Source of the DNA: Candidatus Zymogenus saltonus
GTDB lineage: Bacteria > Desulfobacterota > Zymogenia > Zymogenales > Zymogenaceae
Direction of reading: 5' to 3'
Assembly: GCA_016929395.1 (NCBI GenBank)
Contig: JAFGIX010000003.1
Location: 1 to 64,000 of the forward strand
DNA length: 64,000 nucleotides
The notes under the pieces were generated by a model that saw only the letters and a program-made list of their open reading frames with translations, did no database searches and was not told the DNA's origin. Shown here in pieces: positions 56,035 to 64,000 of the stretch. Made by a program: the position numbers and the translations under genes. Position 1 is the stretch's first letter. Each line of letters begins with the position of its first letter.

Positions 56035-57000
56035 TTACACTTTATTTATTGCCTCATTCTCGAATTTATCTTCATCGTATGAGATAGGCGTAATCACGCT
56101 CATCCCCATCCCTTTCGTCTTGGCCTCGTTTAGGGCCTTGTCGGCCCGTTCAAAAAGGGATATGGTGTTTATCGCGTTCTTAGGCATATCCGGCACGACG
56201 GAGGCCACCCCTGCGCTCGCTGAGAGATGAAAGTTCTTTCCATTCTCTTTGAATACATTTTCCCCGATCTTTCTTCTAAGGTCTTCGGCCACCTTGAAGG
56301 CCCCGTCCTCGTCGGTGTCTATAAGGACCACCACAAATTCTTCCCCGCCGTACCTTGCCAGTAGGTCGTATTTGCGCAGGTTCACCGTTAAAATTGTCGC
56401 GATCTCTTTCAGCACCCTGTCTCCCACGAGATGCCCGAAATTGTCGTTTACCCGCTTGAAGTTATCGATGTCAATAATGATCAGCGAAAGAGGCTTTTTG
56501 AGTCGGGGGATTTTGTTTATCTCGCGGTTCAGGTAATCCCAGAAGTAGCCGGCGTTTTTGAGATCGGTCAGCTCGTCGGTGGTCGAGAGCTCATTAAGCT
56601 TGGCCTTGAGAAAATCTATCTGTGTCTTGTACGACTTGACCCTGAGCGCCGATTTCACCCTGGCAAGAAGCTCGATCTCGTCAAATGGCTTTTTTATATA
56701 ATCAACCGCTCCCGCATCGAGACCCTTCTTCACATCCTTCGAGGATGTCCTGGAAGTCAGCATTATTATCGGTATATCCCTGGTCTCCGAGCCCTGGCTT
56801 AAGATCTTACATAGAGATATCCCGTCCATCCTCGGCATAATCACATCTAATATGATGAGATCGGGATTTTGCTCGTAGGCAAGCCTGATCCCCTCGAGCC
56901 CGTCCTTCGCCTCGACGACTTCGTAGCCTTTTGTGGAGAGCGTATCCTTAACCATCTCCCGCGTGAGTTCGGAATCTTCTACTATCAATACTTTTTTCAA
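56035..57000 (-). CDS. Response regulator with diguanylate cyclase (GGDEF) domain
   Basis: A 321-residue signalling protein. The receiver domain spans about 1-120, with the phospho-acceptor D52 in LIILDVIMP and the conserved K in YIKKPF. The GGDEF domain spans about 140-305, with the active-site loop GGEEF at 218-222 and an inhibitory I-site RKYD at 209-212, five residues before it. It should make c-di-GMP when phosphorylated, with product feedback. No cognate kinase is nearby. TTG start with a strong promoter upstream. Confidence 0.93.
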   Translation of the reverse strand: MKKVLIVEDSELTREMVKDTLSTKGYEVVEAKDGLEGIRLAYEQNPDLIILDVIMPRMDGISLCKILSQGSETRDIPIIMLTSRTSSKDVKKGLDAGAVDYIKKPFDEIELLARVKSALRVKSYKTQIDFLKAKLNELSTTDELTDLKNAGYFWDYLNREINKIPRLKKPLSLIIIDIDNFKRVNDNFGHLVGDRVLKEIATILTVNLRKYDLLARYGGEEFVVVLIDTDEDGAFKVAEDLRRKIGENVFKENGKNFHLSASAGVASVVPDMPKNAINTISLFERADKALNEAKTKGMGMSVITPISYDEDKFENEAINKV

Positions 57001-57041
57001 TGTGCCCCCGACCTTTTTAATAATAGTAAAACCCCAAAAAC

Positions 57042-57070
57042 ATTATAACAGTAATAACATTTCCAGTCAA
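57042..57070 (-). promoter_or_regulatory. Sigma70-type promoter of the response regulator gene
   Basis: Minus strand: -35 TTGACT (57070-57065), 17-bp spacer, -10 TATAAT (57047-57042), 42 nt before the TTG start. Confidence 0.7.
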
Positions 57071-57149
57071 GATTTATCCCCGACATCCCTTATCGATTAA
57101 GAATGAAAAAGGGCGTTGTCAGAAAAAATGGCACAACCTTCAATTTGAT

Positions 57150-57199
57150 AATCCCCTTTAGAGTACTAAAACCTTCAAGGCTAAGGCCTAAAGGGGATT
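57150..57199. repeat. Perfect inverted repeat between the divergent units
   Basis: AATCCCCTTTA (57150-57160) and TAAAGGGGATT (57189-57199) enclose 28 bp that contain a further small hairpin CCTT-C-AAGG. It lies between the response regulator promoter and the rplU promoter. It could be a bidirectional terminator without T run, a remnant of a small mobile element, or an operator. Confidence 0.6.
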
Positions 57200-57271
57200 G
57201 AAATGAAAATATTACAAAATATCGCAAGAGGGGGATCATATATTTTGTATCAAAATTTTTCAACAATTATC

Positions 57272-57301
57272 TTGACAAGATAATTCAAAAAGAAATATAA
57301 T
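57272..57301 (+). promoter_or_regulatory. Consensus sigma70 promoter of rplU-rpmA
   Basis: -35 TTGACA (57272-57277), 18-bp spacer, -10 TATAAT (57296-57301), both hexamers perfect. The leader of about 90 nt contains a small hairpin AACCTA-TGCCT-TAGGTT near 57345-57361, a possible control element for L21. Confidence 0.8.
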
Positions 57302-57396
57302 TAATAGTTTCTATTGAATCTATTTAGTTTTTTAAGTTCTTAATCAACCTATGCCTTAGGTTGTCTTTATGTTTTAGGGAGGGGAGCAGAAAAAGT

Positions 57397-57708
57397 ATGT
57401 ATGCAGTAATCAAGACCGGCGGTAAACAGTACAGGGTGTCTTCCGGAGATACCATCTCCGTGGAAAAGCTGTCGGGAAACGTCGGGGATAAGATCGATAT
57501 TGAAGACGTCCTTATGGTTGGGGGGGATAAAGAGCCGAAGGTCGGCTCTCCAAATGTAAAGGGCGCAAAGGTTTCAGGGACCATCGTCTCCCAGGGGAAG
57601 GGGAAGAAGATAACCGTCCTTAAGTACAAGAGAAGAAAGGGATACAGGAGAAAGCAGGGACACAGGCAGGACCAGACGAGAATCAAGATCGACGAGATAG
57701 TCGTGTAA
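57397..57708 (+). CDS. rplU: Ribosomal protein L21
   Basis: Large-subunit protein of 103 residues: MYAVIKTGGKQYRVSSGD at the start, and YKRRKGYRRKQGHRQ near the C-terminus. The start at 57397 follows GGGAGGGGAG; a longer frame upstream has no support. First gene of the rplU-rpmA-obgE-proB run. Confidence 0.97.
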   Translation: MYAVIKTGGKQYRVSSGDTISVEKLSGNVGDKIDIEDVLMVGGDKEPKVGSPNVKGAKVSGTIVSQGKGKKITVLKYKRRKGYRRKQGHRQDQTRIKIDEIVV

Positions 57709-57925
57709 ATCTCCATTTCCCTTTGGGGTTTGGGTAAATTGCGAATCTGGCTGTTTTGGTTAGCAGGGGGGGATGGGGGGGAATCGGATTTATTGCAGCG
57801 TGGGGGGGCACTTTTAAGTGGATGTCTTAACGGAAGTGGTAAGTAGGGTTGGAGATAGATAATTTGTGAAGTAATTATCTTGGATTAATTTTATATAAAT
57901 GAGGGAGAACTTTTAGGAGTCAGCC

Positions 57926-58183
57926 ATGGCACACAAAAAGGGACAGGGAAGTTCCAGAAACGGAAGGGACAGCGCGGGCAGGAGATTGGGCCTCAAGTGC
58001 GGGGCCGGACAGACGATCAGCGCGGGGAGCATCATCGTCCGCCAGCGGGGGTCGAAAATTCACCCGGGAGTCAATGTGGGGATGGGAAAGGATCACACCC
58101 TTTTTGCCCTGATAGACGGGAAAGTAGAGTTCGGTAATATCTCCGGCGGCAAGAAGAAAGTCAGCGTCATCACCGAAGACTGA
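57926..58183 (+). CDS. rpmA: Ribosomal protein L27
   Basis: Large-subunit protein of 85 residues beginning [20 protein letters not shown], with the conserved GSIIVRQRG and FHPG-like FAL. AGGAG lies before the ATG. The 217-bp gap from rplU is longer than usual and G-rich, with no clear signal. Confidence 0.97.
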   Translation: MAHKKGQGSSRNGRDSAGRRLGLKCGAGQTISAGSIIVRQRGSKIHPGVNVGMGKDHTLFALIDGKVEFGNISGGKKKVSVITED

Positions 58184-58493
58184 TAACGGTTTTTGTCTTG
58201 TCGGTCGGCCGTCGCGGGCGGAGGGGATGGGGATAATGGAGGGGTGGAGTCAGAAAGAATGAGGATGCAAGTGGGTGATCTGTGCAAAGGGATGAGGGTT
58301 GCAAGGGGGACGGCGATCGATTCTAAAATATTCTCAAACGAATGATAATGTTTCGGAGGACTCCTCAACCCTTACGAATCCTTATATATTATATGGATCC
58401 AAGCGGGATTTGATATTCATCCATTGAAATAATTAGAATTACGGGTATTTGAGGCTCGAACGATTCTGAAAATATAGCAATAGACGGAAAATC
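58184..58493. other. Gap between rpmA and obgE
   Basis: About 310 bp without a gene, closed by a strong hairpin at 58494-58543. A+T-rich patches near 58380-58400 could hold a promoter, but no -35/-10 pair with good spacing was found. Confidence 0.4.
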
Positions 58494-58543
58494 AAAGGGC
58501 GGACGTAGGCTTGAGGAGACTTGAGATCGTTCGCCCTTTTTTT
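58494..58543 (+). terminator. Strong terminator directly before obgE
   Basis: AAAGGGCGGACG (58494-58505) pairs with CGTTCGCCCTTT (58528-58539) over 12 bp with one G-U pair, followed by seven T ending at 58543. Only 16 nt separate it from the obgE start. Confidence 0.8.
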
Positions 58544-58559
58544 ATGGGGGATATTCGGG

Positions 58560-59579
58560 GTGAAGTTCGTTGACGAGGCGACAATAGAGATAAAGTCAGG
58601 GGCCGGTGGCGACGGCTGCATGAGCTTTCGCAGGGAAAAGTACGTCCCAAAAGGCGGACCGAACGGCGGCGACGGCGGGAACGGCGGAGACGTCTATATA
58701 GTCGGAAATCCCCAGATGTCCACCCTCCTCGACTACAAGTACAGGCAGCACTGGGCCGCAAAGCGCGGCGCCCACGGGAAGGGCAAGGATCAGCACGGGA
58801 AAAACGGAAAAGACCTAATAATACCCGTTCCGATGGGAACCGAGGTTCTGGACGCTCAAAAAGGAGAGCTGATCGTCGATGTGGTCGAGCCGGACGTCAA
58901 GGTTCTTCTGCTCAAGGGCGGAAGGGGGGGCAGGGGAAACGCACGCTTCGCCTCCCCGACAAACAGGGCGCCCAGGGAATTTGAGAAGGGAGGTCCCGAA
59001 AGGTCGGCAGTTATCCGCCTCTCCCTCAAGGTTATCGCCGACGTCGGCATTATTGGGTTTCCGAACGCCGGCAAGTCTACCCTGATAAGCAAGATCTCCA
59101 GGGCGAGGCCGAAGATCGCCGACTATCCCTTTACCACCCTTACCCCGACCCTCGGGATCGTATCCCTCGACGGCGGGAGGAGTTTCGTGATGGCCGACAT
59201 CCCCGGGATCATCGAGGGGGCGCATAAGGGGGTGGGGTTGGGGACGAGATTCCTGAAGCACGTGGAGAGGACCAAGGTCCTGATTCACCTCCTTGACCTG
59301 AATCCGCAGAGCGGGAGGGACCCGGCCCGGGATTACGAGATTCTGAACTCCGAGCTTAAATCCTTCAGCACGGCCCTCTATCAAAAGCCCCAGGTGGTGG
59401 CGGCGAACAAGACAGACCTCCCCGGCTCCAAAGAGAAATTTGACGAGCTTGTGGATCGACTCTCCACATTAGATATTGACATTTTCCCCATTTCTGCTAT
59501 CAATGGGGATGGAACCAAGAGGCTCCTGAATGCCGTGTATGGCGTGATGGAGGGGCTTGGTAAAAAAGAGGCGGAGTAG
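58560..59579 (+). CDS. obgE: Obg/CgtA GTPase
   Basis: Essential ribosome-assembly and stress GTPase. The 339 residues have the glycine-rich Obg fold (KFVDEATIEIKSGAGGDGCMSFRREKYVPKGGPNGGDGG), the GTPase domain with GFPNAGKST (near 167), DIPG, and NKTD. The GTG at 58560 is chosen because GGGGGA lies 8 nt before it and the upstream part of the frame is the terminator hairpin. Confidence 0.96.
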   Translation: MKFVDEATIEIKSGAGGDGCMSFRREKYVPKGGPNGGDGGNGGDVYIVGNPQMSTLLDYKYRQHWAAKRGAHGKGKDQHGKNGKDLIIPVPMGTEVLDAQKGELIVDVVEPDVKVLLLKGGRGGRGNARFASPTNRAPREFEKGGPERSAVIRLSLKVIADVGIIGFPNAGKSTLISKISRARPKIADYPFTTLTPTLGIVSLDGGRSFVMADIPGIIEGAHKGVGLGTRFLKHVERTKVLIHLLDLNPQSGRDPARDYEILNSELKSFSTALYQKPQVVAANKTDLPGSKEKFDELVDRLSTLDIDIFPISAINGDGTKRLLNAVYGVMEGLGKKEAE

Positions 59580-59638
59580 ACATCGGGGAGGGCGGTATTC
59601 CCCTTTTAGAGGCGTGATTGACGTGATTAATTGATATT

Positions 59639-60763
59639 ATGCGAAAAGAGCTGATAGGAAACGTAAAGCGGGCCGTTGTAAAGATAGGGAGCGGCGTCCT
59701 CACGGCAAAGGAAGGCCTTAATATCGTCGCCATTGAGAGGATCACATCAGAGATCGCCGCTGTAAAGGAGCGGGGAATCGAGTGTGTAATAGTGTCTTCC
59801 GGCGCGATAGCGGCGGGAGTGCCCAAGCTCGGCTTTCTCGCGAAGCCGACTGCGATGGCCGAGCTGCAGGCGGCCGCCTCCGTCGGGCAGACATCCCTCA
59901 TGAGGGCATATGAGCGCTCGTTCGAGAACCACGGGATCGTAGTCGGCCAGATACTCCTGACAAACAGGGACCTGAGCTACAGACACAGGTTCATCAACGC
60001 GAGAAACACGATCTTCACCCTTCTCGATTTGGGGATAATCCCGATAATCAACGAAAACGACACGGTGGTAGTCGACGAGATTCGCCTCGGCGATAACGAT
60101 TTTCTCGCCGCCCAGACGATAAACCTCGTCGAGGCCGACCTCCTCCTGCTGTTGACCGATACCGCGGGTTTCTACGACAAGGACCCGAATCTCCATAAAG
60201 ATGCCAAATTGATATCGATTGTGAAAAACGTCAAGGAGGAGGCAAGCCATCTCGCGGCGGACACCTCGACCAAGGTCGGGGTCGGAGGGATGAAGACAAA
60301 GGTCGAGGCGGCACAGATGGCCGTCGAGATGGGAATACCGGCGATAATCGGAAGTGGAGTCCAGAAGGACTCCATAATCGATATTTTTGACGCCAAAGAT
60401 GTGGGGACCCTTTTTCTCCCGAAGAAAGTCGGGATGAAGAGCAAAAAATACTGGATCAGGTACTCGCCTAAGGTTACCGGAACGATCGAGGTGGACGAGG
60501 GCGCCTTCAAGGCGATAGTCAACGGGGGGAAGAGCCTGCTGCCCGGCGGAATCGTTATGGTCACGGGAAATTTCAAGGAGAAGGAGATAGTCTCTCTATT
60601 GGGGCCCGAGGGGGAGGAGTTCGCCAGGGGACAGGTGAATTACAACTATCACGAACTCATGGAGATAAAGGGAAAGAAGACCGGCGAGATACGGAGAGGG
60701 AAGGGGGATAAACACCCGGACGAGGTGGTACATCGGGACAACCTCGTCCTCATCCACAGGTAG
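59639..60763 (+). CDS. proB: Glutamate 5-kinase with PUA domain
   Basis: First step of proline synthesis. The 374 residues contain the kinase domain (VVKIGSGVLT near 15, VSSGAIAAG near 54, NENDTV near 140, TDTAGFYDKDP near 178) and a C-terminal PUA domain (about 275-365). Feedback by proline is usual for the family. Its normal partner proA is on the other side of the window. Confidence 0.97.
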   Translation: MRKELIGNVKRAVVKIGSGVLTAKEGLNIVAIERITSEIAAVKERGIECVIVSSGAIAAGVPKLGFLAKPTAMAELQAAASVGQTSLMRAYERSFENHGIVVGQILLTNRDLSYRHRFINARNTIFTLLDLGIIPIINENDTVVVDEIRLGDNDFLAAQTINLVEADLLLLLTDTAGFYDKDPNLHKDAKLISIVKNVKEEASHLAADTSTKVGVGGMKTKVEAAQMAVEMGIPAIIGSGVQKDSIIDIFDAKDVGTLFLPKKVGMKSKKYWIRYSPKVTGTIEVDEGAFKAIVNGGKSLLPGGIVMVTGNFKEKEIVSLLGPEGEEFARGQVNYNYHELMEIKGKKTGEIRRGKGDKHPDEVVHRDNLVLIHR

Positions 60764-60881
60764 GGATCCCGGGTAAAAAAGATTGGGCGGGGTCGGGCGG
60801 GTTTTGCTGACGGGGGAGGGCGGATGCAGGTGGCGTCGGAATGGATTGAAGCGATATTTTAAAAAAAAGGGGGGGGTCAGC
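60764..60881. other. Inferred right inversion breakpoint (proB | leuD)
   Basis: The 118-bp G-rich gap joins proB to leuD, genes of different pathways. It has no terminator and no clear promoter, so leuD-leuB-asd may depend on readthrough from the obgE-proB transcript. GAAGCGATATTT (60848-60859) is nearly an inverted copy of AAATATCGTTC in the left breakpoint. Confidence 0.5.
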
Positions 60882-61382
60882 ATGAGACATAAGGGAAGGG
60901 CATACAAAGTGGGCGATGATGTGGACACCGATGCGATAATCCCGGCGAGGTTTCTAAACACCTCCGACCCGGAGGAGCTGGGTTCCCATGCCCTGGAGGA
61001 CTACGCCCCAGATTTCAGGGGGAGCGTGCGCACAGGCGGGATACTGGTCGCCGGGAGAAACTTCGGCTGCGGATCTTCGAGGGAGCACGCCCCCGTCGCA
61101 ATCAAGGTGTCCGGCACCTCTATCGTAATCGCCGAGAGCTTTGCGAGGATATTCTACAGGAACGCCTTCAACACTGGGCTTGCCATACTCGAATCCCCGG
61201 AGGCGGTAAGGGGAATAAAGGCGGGGGACGAGGTGGAGGTGGACACGGGGAAAGGGGAGATAAAGAACGTCACGTCCGGAAAGACCTTTTCCGCAAAGCC
61301 TATACCCCCCTTTATGGCCGAGCTTTTGGCGGACGGGGGGCTGATCGGTCATATAAAGAAGGGGATAAAAAAGGGGAAATGA
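60882..61382 (+). CDS. leuD: 3-isopropylmalate dehydratase small subunit
   Basis: Partner of LeuC. The 166 residues match the archaeal-like small subunit that goes with the LeuC type seen here: [18 protein letters not shown] near 10-27, [14 protein letters not shown] near 57-70, and [10 protein letters not shown]. The ATG at 60882 follows a G-rich ribosome binding site. It overlaps leuB by ATGA. Confidence 0.95.
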   Translation: MRHKGRAYKVGDDVDTDAIIPARFLNTSDPEELGSHALEDYAPDFRGSVRTGGILVAGRNFGCGSSREHAPVAIKVSGTSIVIAESFARIFYRNAFNTGLAILESPEAVRGIKAGDEVEVDTGKGEIKNVTSGKTFSAKPIPPFMAELLADGGLIGHIKKGIKKGK

Positions 61383-62503
61383 AGAGGTATAAGATAGCAC
61401 TCCTACCCGGGGACGGGGTTGGGGTCGAGGTAACGCGGGAAGCGGTAAAGGTTTTAAATGCGGTCTCCGATTCCAGGGATGCTTCAAAGGATGATATAAA
61501 GTTTGATTTTGTCGAGTGCCCTGTGGGGGGTGCGGCGATTGACGAGTACGGCGTCCCGTTGCCGGAGGACACGCTCGATGTGATCGGAAAATCCTCCGCA
61601 GTCCTCCTGGGAGCGGTGGGCGGCCCCAAGTGGGACGGTCTCCCAACGGACAAACGTCCCGAGGCGGCACTCCTAAAGCTCAGGTCCACCCTCGGCCTCT
61701 TCTGCAACCTGAGGCCGGCGATCGTCTTCCCGGAGCTTGTGGGGGCCTCCACGATCAAGGAGGAGGTGATCCGGGACATCGACATAATGGTGGTGAGGGA
61801 GCTTACCGGGGGGATTTATTTCGGGACGCCCCGAGGGATAAGAAACGAGGGCGGTCAGAGGGTGGGGATCAATACCCTGTCCTATTCGGAGTCGGAGATC
61901 AGGCGGATCGCCGATACCGCCTTCAAGATTGCGGAGAAGAGGAGAAAAAAGCTGACTTCAGTAGACAAGGCCAACGTCCTCGAATCGATGGCCCTCTGGA
62001 GGGAGGTCGTAAGCGAGGTCGCGAAAGGATACCCCGACGTTACGGTCGAGCATATGTACGTGGACAACTGCGCCATGCAGCTGATAAGGAGGCCGTGCGA
62101 TTTCGATACCATTTTGACAACAAACCTTTTTGGTGATATAATAAGCGATGAGGCGGCTATGCTGACCGGCTCCATAGGGATGCTCCCGTCGGCGAGCCTG
62201 GGGGAAGTCAAGGATGGGGGAGCGGGTGGTGTGGGGATGTACGAGCCGGTGCACGGGAGCGCCCCCGATATTGCCGGCAGAGGGGTCGCCAATCCGATAG
62301 CCTCGATCCTGTCCGCCTCGATGATGTTGAGATACTCCTTGATGGAGATAGAGTCGGCCGAGATGATAGAGGGGGCGGTAAGGAGGGCTCTTGCGGACGG
62401 CCTGATGACGGCGGATATCTTCATTGGGGAGGGAAGGAAGGTTTCCACCTACGAGATGGGCGATTATATAGCGGAAAATATTAAAACATTAAATGTTGGA
62501 TAG
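61379..62503 (+). CDS. leuB: 3-isopropylmalate dehydrogenase
   Basis: Oxidises 3-isopropylmalate in leucine synthesis. The 374 residues show the start [15 protein letters not shown], the substrate arginines in [25 protein letters not shown], the metal site [24 protein letters not shown]-type block, and [14 protein letters not shown]. Full length, and overlapped with leuD and nearly with asd. Confidence 0.97.
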   Translation: MKRYKIALLPGDGVGVEVTREAVKVLNAVSDSRDASKDDIKFDFVECPVGGAAIDEYGVPLPEDTLDVIGKSSAVLLGAVGGPKWDGLPTDKRPEAALLKLRSTLGLFCNLRPAIVFPELVGASTIKEEVIRDIDIMVVRELTGGIYFGTPRGIRNEGGQRVGINTLSYSESEIRRIADTAFKIAEKRRKKLTSVDKANVLESMALWREVVSEVAKGYPDVTVEHMYVDNCAMQLIRRPCDFDTILTTNLFGDIISDEAAMLTGSIGMLPSASLGEVKDGGAGGVGMYEPVHGSAPDIAGRGVANPIASILSASMMLRYSLMEIESAEMIEGAVRRALADGLMTADIFIGEGRKVSTYEMGDYIAENIKTLNVG

Positions 62504-62525
62504 AAAAGGAGTGCTGAAGCAAGTT

Positions 62526-63548
62526 ATGGTTGAGAAGAAGTACAGCGTTGCGGTGGCCGGCGCAACAGGCGCCGTGGGAGAAGAGATGATAAGGACGTTG
62601 GAGGGAAGGAAGTTTCCGGTCGCGGAGCTTAGACCCCTCGCATCGGAGCGCTCCAAGGGGAAGAAGATCAGGTGCAACGGCAGAGAATTTACGGTGGATG
62701 TACTCGGGGAGGGTTCGTTTTCGGGCGTGGACATAGCCCTCTTTTCCGCCGGCGGGGACAGGAGCCTCAGGTTCGGCCCCGCCGCCGCGGACGCCGGGGC
62801 CGTGGTCATAGACAATTCCAGCGCATTCAGGATGGAGCCGGATATCCCACTTGTGGTGCCGGAGGTAAATCCCCACGCCATTGCGGATTACAAGAACAGG
62901 GGAATCATAGCCAATCCTAACTGCTCTACCATCCAGATGGTGGTGGTCTTAAAGCCGATTCACGACGTTGCGAGGATCAAGAGGGTCGTCGTCTCCACAT
63001 ACCAGGCGGTTTCCGGCACCGGAATGAAGGCGATAAAGGAGCTTACCGAGCAATCGAAGGCCGTGTTGAACTCCAGGGAGTGCAATGCCGTTGTCTATCC
63101 CCACCCTATCGCCTTTAACTGTCTTCCCCACATAGACGTCTTTCTCGAAAACGGCTATACGAAGGAAGAGATCAAGATGACAAACGAGACCAAGAAGATA
63201 ATGGAGGATGACAGCATCGAAGTTACCGCAACGACCGTGAGGGTCCCCGTATTCTACGGCCATAGCGAGTCAGTAAATATAGAGACCGAGAAAAAGCTCT
63301 CCCCCAATGAGGTAAGGGAGATCCTTAAAGGAGCCCCCGGAGTCCAAGTGGTGGACGATCCGAGTAACAATATTTATCCTCTGGCCACGGTCGCCGCGGG
63401 AAAGGACGAGACCTTTGTTGGGAGGATAAGGGAGGATTTCAGCATCGCCAACGGCATCAATATGTGGATCGTGTCCGATAACGTAAGGAAGGGAGCGGCG
63501 CTGAACGCCGTACAAATAGCCGAATATCTAATAGAAAACCATTTGTAG
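62526..63548 (+). CDS. asd: Aspartate-semialdehyde dehydrogenase
   Basis: Reduces aspartyl phosphate, feeding lysine, threonine, methionine and diaminopimelate synthesis. The 340 residues have VAVAGATGAVGEEMIRTL (NADP loop), the catalytic cysteine in NPNCSTIQMV, the QAVSGTG block and the catalytic region VFYGHSES. The ATG at 62526 begins the conserved part; in-frame ATG at 62493 and GTG at 62511 are alternatives, because the AAAGGAG at 62504-62510 is not ideally placed for any of them. Confidence 0.94.
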   Translation: MVEKKYSVAVAGATGAVGEEMIRTLEGRKFPVAELRPLASERSKGKKIRCNGREFTVDVLGEGSFSGVDIALFSAGGDRSLRFGPAAADAGAVVIDNSSAFRMEPDIPLVVPEVNPHAIADYKNRGIIANPNCSTIQMVVVLKPIHDVARIKRVVVSTYQAVSGTGMKAIKELTEQSKAVLNSRECNAVVYPHPIAFNCLPHIDVFLENGYTKEEIKMTNETKKIMEDDSIEVTATTVRVPVFYGHSESVNIETEKKLSPNEVREILKGAPGVQVVDDPSNNIYPLATVAAGKDETFVGRIREDFSIANGINMWIVSDNVRKGAALNAVQIAEYLIENHL

Positions 63549-63557
63549 TTTTCTAAA

Positions 63558-64000
63558 ATGACCATTGCAGGCATAGAAAAAGAATATCTCAAGCTCCTGC
63601 AGGAGGGGAATATTCCCACAGACGAGCGTCTTGCCTTATCCAAGGGGCTCCTTCCCGACGGCACACCCACTCCGCCCCGCGTCTTGGCCAGGCTTTTTCT
63701 TGACCAGGTGACTAACGTAAGGGAGGAGGCGAGAAAATCGATCTTGAGGCTGAGAGAGGATGCCCTTTCGCAGATTGCCTCCGACAACTCCACTCATCAA
63801 TCCCTCCTCCTTTTTTTGGCGAAACACTTCAACAAATCCCCCGTTGTGGGGACCTCGATTATCGCAAACAAGAATACAACGGAAAAGATCCTCTACTACC
63901 TCCAGGGAAGGGGGAATGAGATCGAAGATGAATCGGATAAGGGGCCGGTCGACAGGGCGGAGCTTTTTCGGGATCAGAAATTCGACGATTTCGAGATAGG
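63558..64000 (+). CDS. Unknown protein, 3' end beyond the window
   Basis: An open frame from the ATG nine bases after asd to the window edge, 147 codons seen. It begins MTIAGIEKEYLKLLQEGNIP and is mostly helical, with a segment PPRVLARLFLDQVTNVREEA that looks like a HEAT- or DUF2336-like helical repeat, followed by an acidic linker (EIEDESDKGPVD). Not recognised; it follows asd closely, so it is probably cotranscribed. Confidence 0.6.
   Translation, partial: MTIAGIEKEYLKLLQEGNIPTDERLALSKGLLPDGTPTPPRVLARLFLDQVTNVREEARKSILRLREDALSQIASDNSTHQSLLLFLAKHFNKSPVVGTSIIANKNTTEKILYYLQGRGNEIEDESDKGPVDRAELFRDQKFDDFEI

Overview
The window reads as a chromosomal segment of a Gram-negative bacterium of deltaproteobacterial (Desulfobacterota-like) type. 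The evidence is conserved gene order rather than any single marker: a 6S RNA / 5-formyltetrahydrofolate cyclo-ligase / RNase Y / YmdB-type phosphoesterase / tyrS block; rpsB-tsf-pyrH-frr-uppS-cdsA-dxr-rseP; ilvB-ilvC-psd-pssA-leuA; M23 peptidase-secA-argJ; and hemB next to an AhbD-type heme synthase, which implies the siroheme-dependent heme route. Most genes are G+C-rich and use TTG and GTG starts freely. Several intergenic regions carry clear sigma70-type promoters (TTGACA/TTGACT and TATAAT). I saw no tRNA, rRNA, CRISPR array, insertion sequence or prophage.

Layout. 0-5.4 kb: acyl-CoA ligase, then a minus-strand HIT / MerR / lipase-like group, then hemB. 5.6-17.1 kb: ahbD, the smc-roadblock-ftsY operon, zapB, 6S RNA and the rny-ymdB-tyrS block. 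17.1-22.6 kb: dispersed repeats, a Cam-like gamma carbonic anhydrase, and minus-strand VOC, alpha/beta hydrolase, trmO, DUF72 and SDR genes. 22.8-25.7 kb: GDP-mannose supply, with a domain-permuted cupin/mannose-1-phosphate guanylyltransferase followed by a phosphohexomutase. 25.7-27.1 kb: an A+T-rich two-gene cassette of unknown membrane proteins with its own promoter and a palindromic operator. 27.2-29.5 kb (minus): proA-nadD-rsfS. 29.7-57.0 kb (minus): branched-chain amino acid and phospholipid genes, tsaB, rseP, dxr, cdsA, uppS, frr, pyrH, tsf, rpsB, a UbiA-type prenyltransferase, argJ, secA, an M23 peptidase, a TPR/metallopeptidase protein, ftsB, DUF1178 and a response-regulator diguanylate cyclase. 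57.4-64 kb (plus): rplU-rpmA-obgE-proB, then leuD-leuB-asd and the start of an unknown gene.

The most striking large-scale signal is that two classical operons are cut and cross-joined. rplU-rpmA-obgE-proB lies about 31 kb from proA-nadD-rsfS, and ilvB-ilvC-psd-pssA-leuA-leuC lies about 31 kb from leuD-leuB-asd. The halves are arranged so that one inversion of about 29.6-60.8 kb restores both operons in order and strand. Other notable points are an rsfS with no canonical start codon, a 6S RNA whose closing stem contains the ribosome binding site of the next gene, loss of ilvN from the ilv cluster, and several hairpins placed just before start codons (obgE, ftsB, secA, leuC).

All functional calls come from reading protein sequences and motifs; no database search was run.
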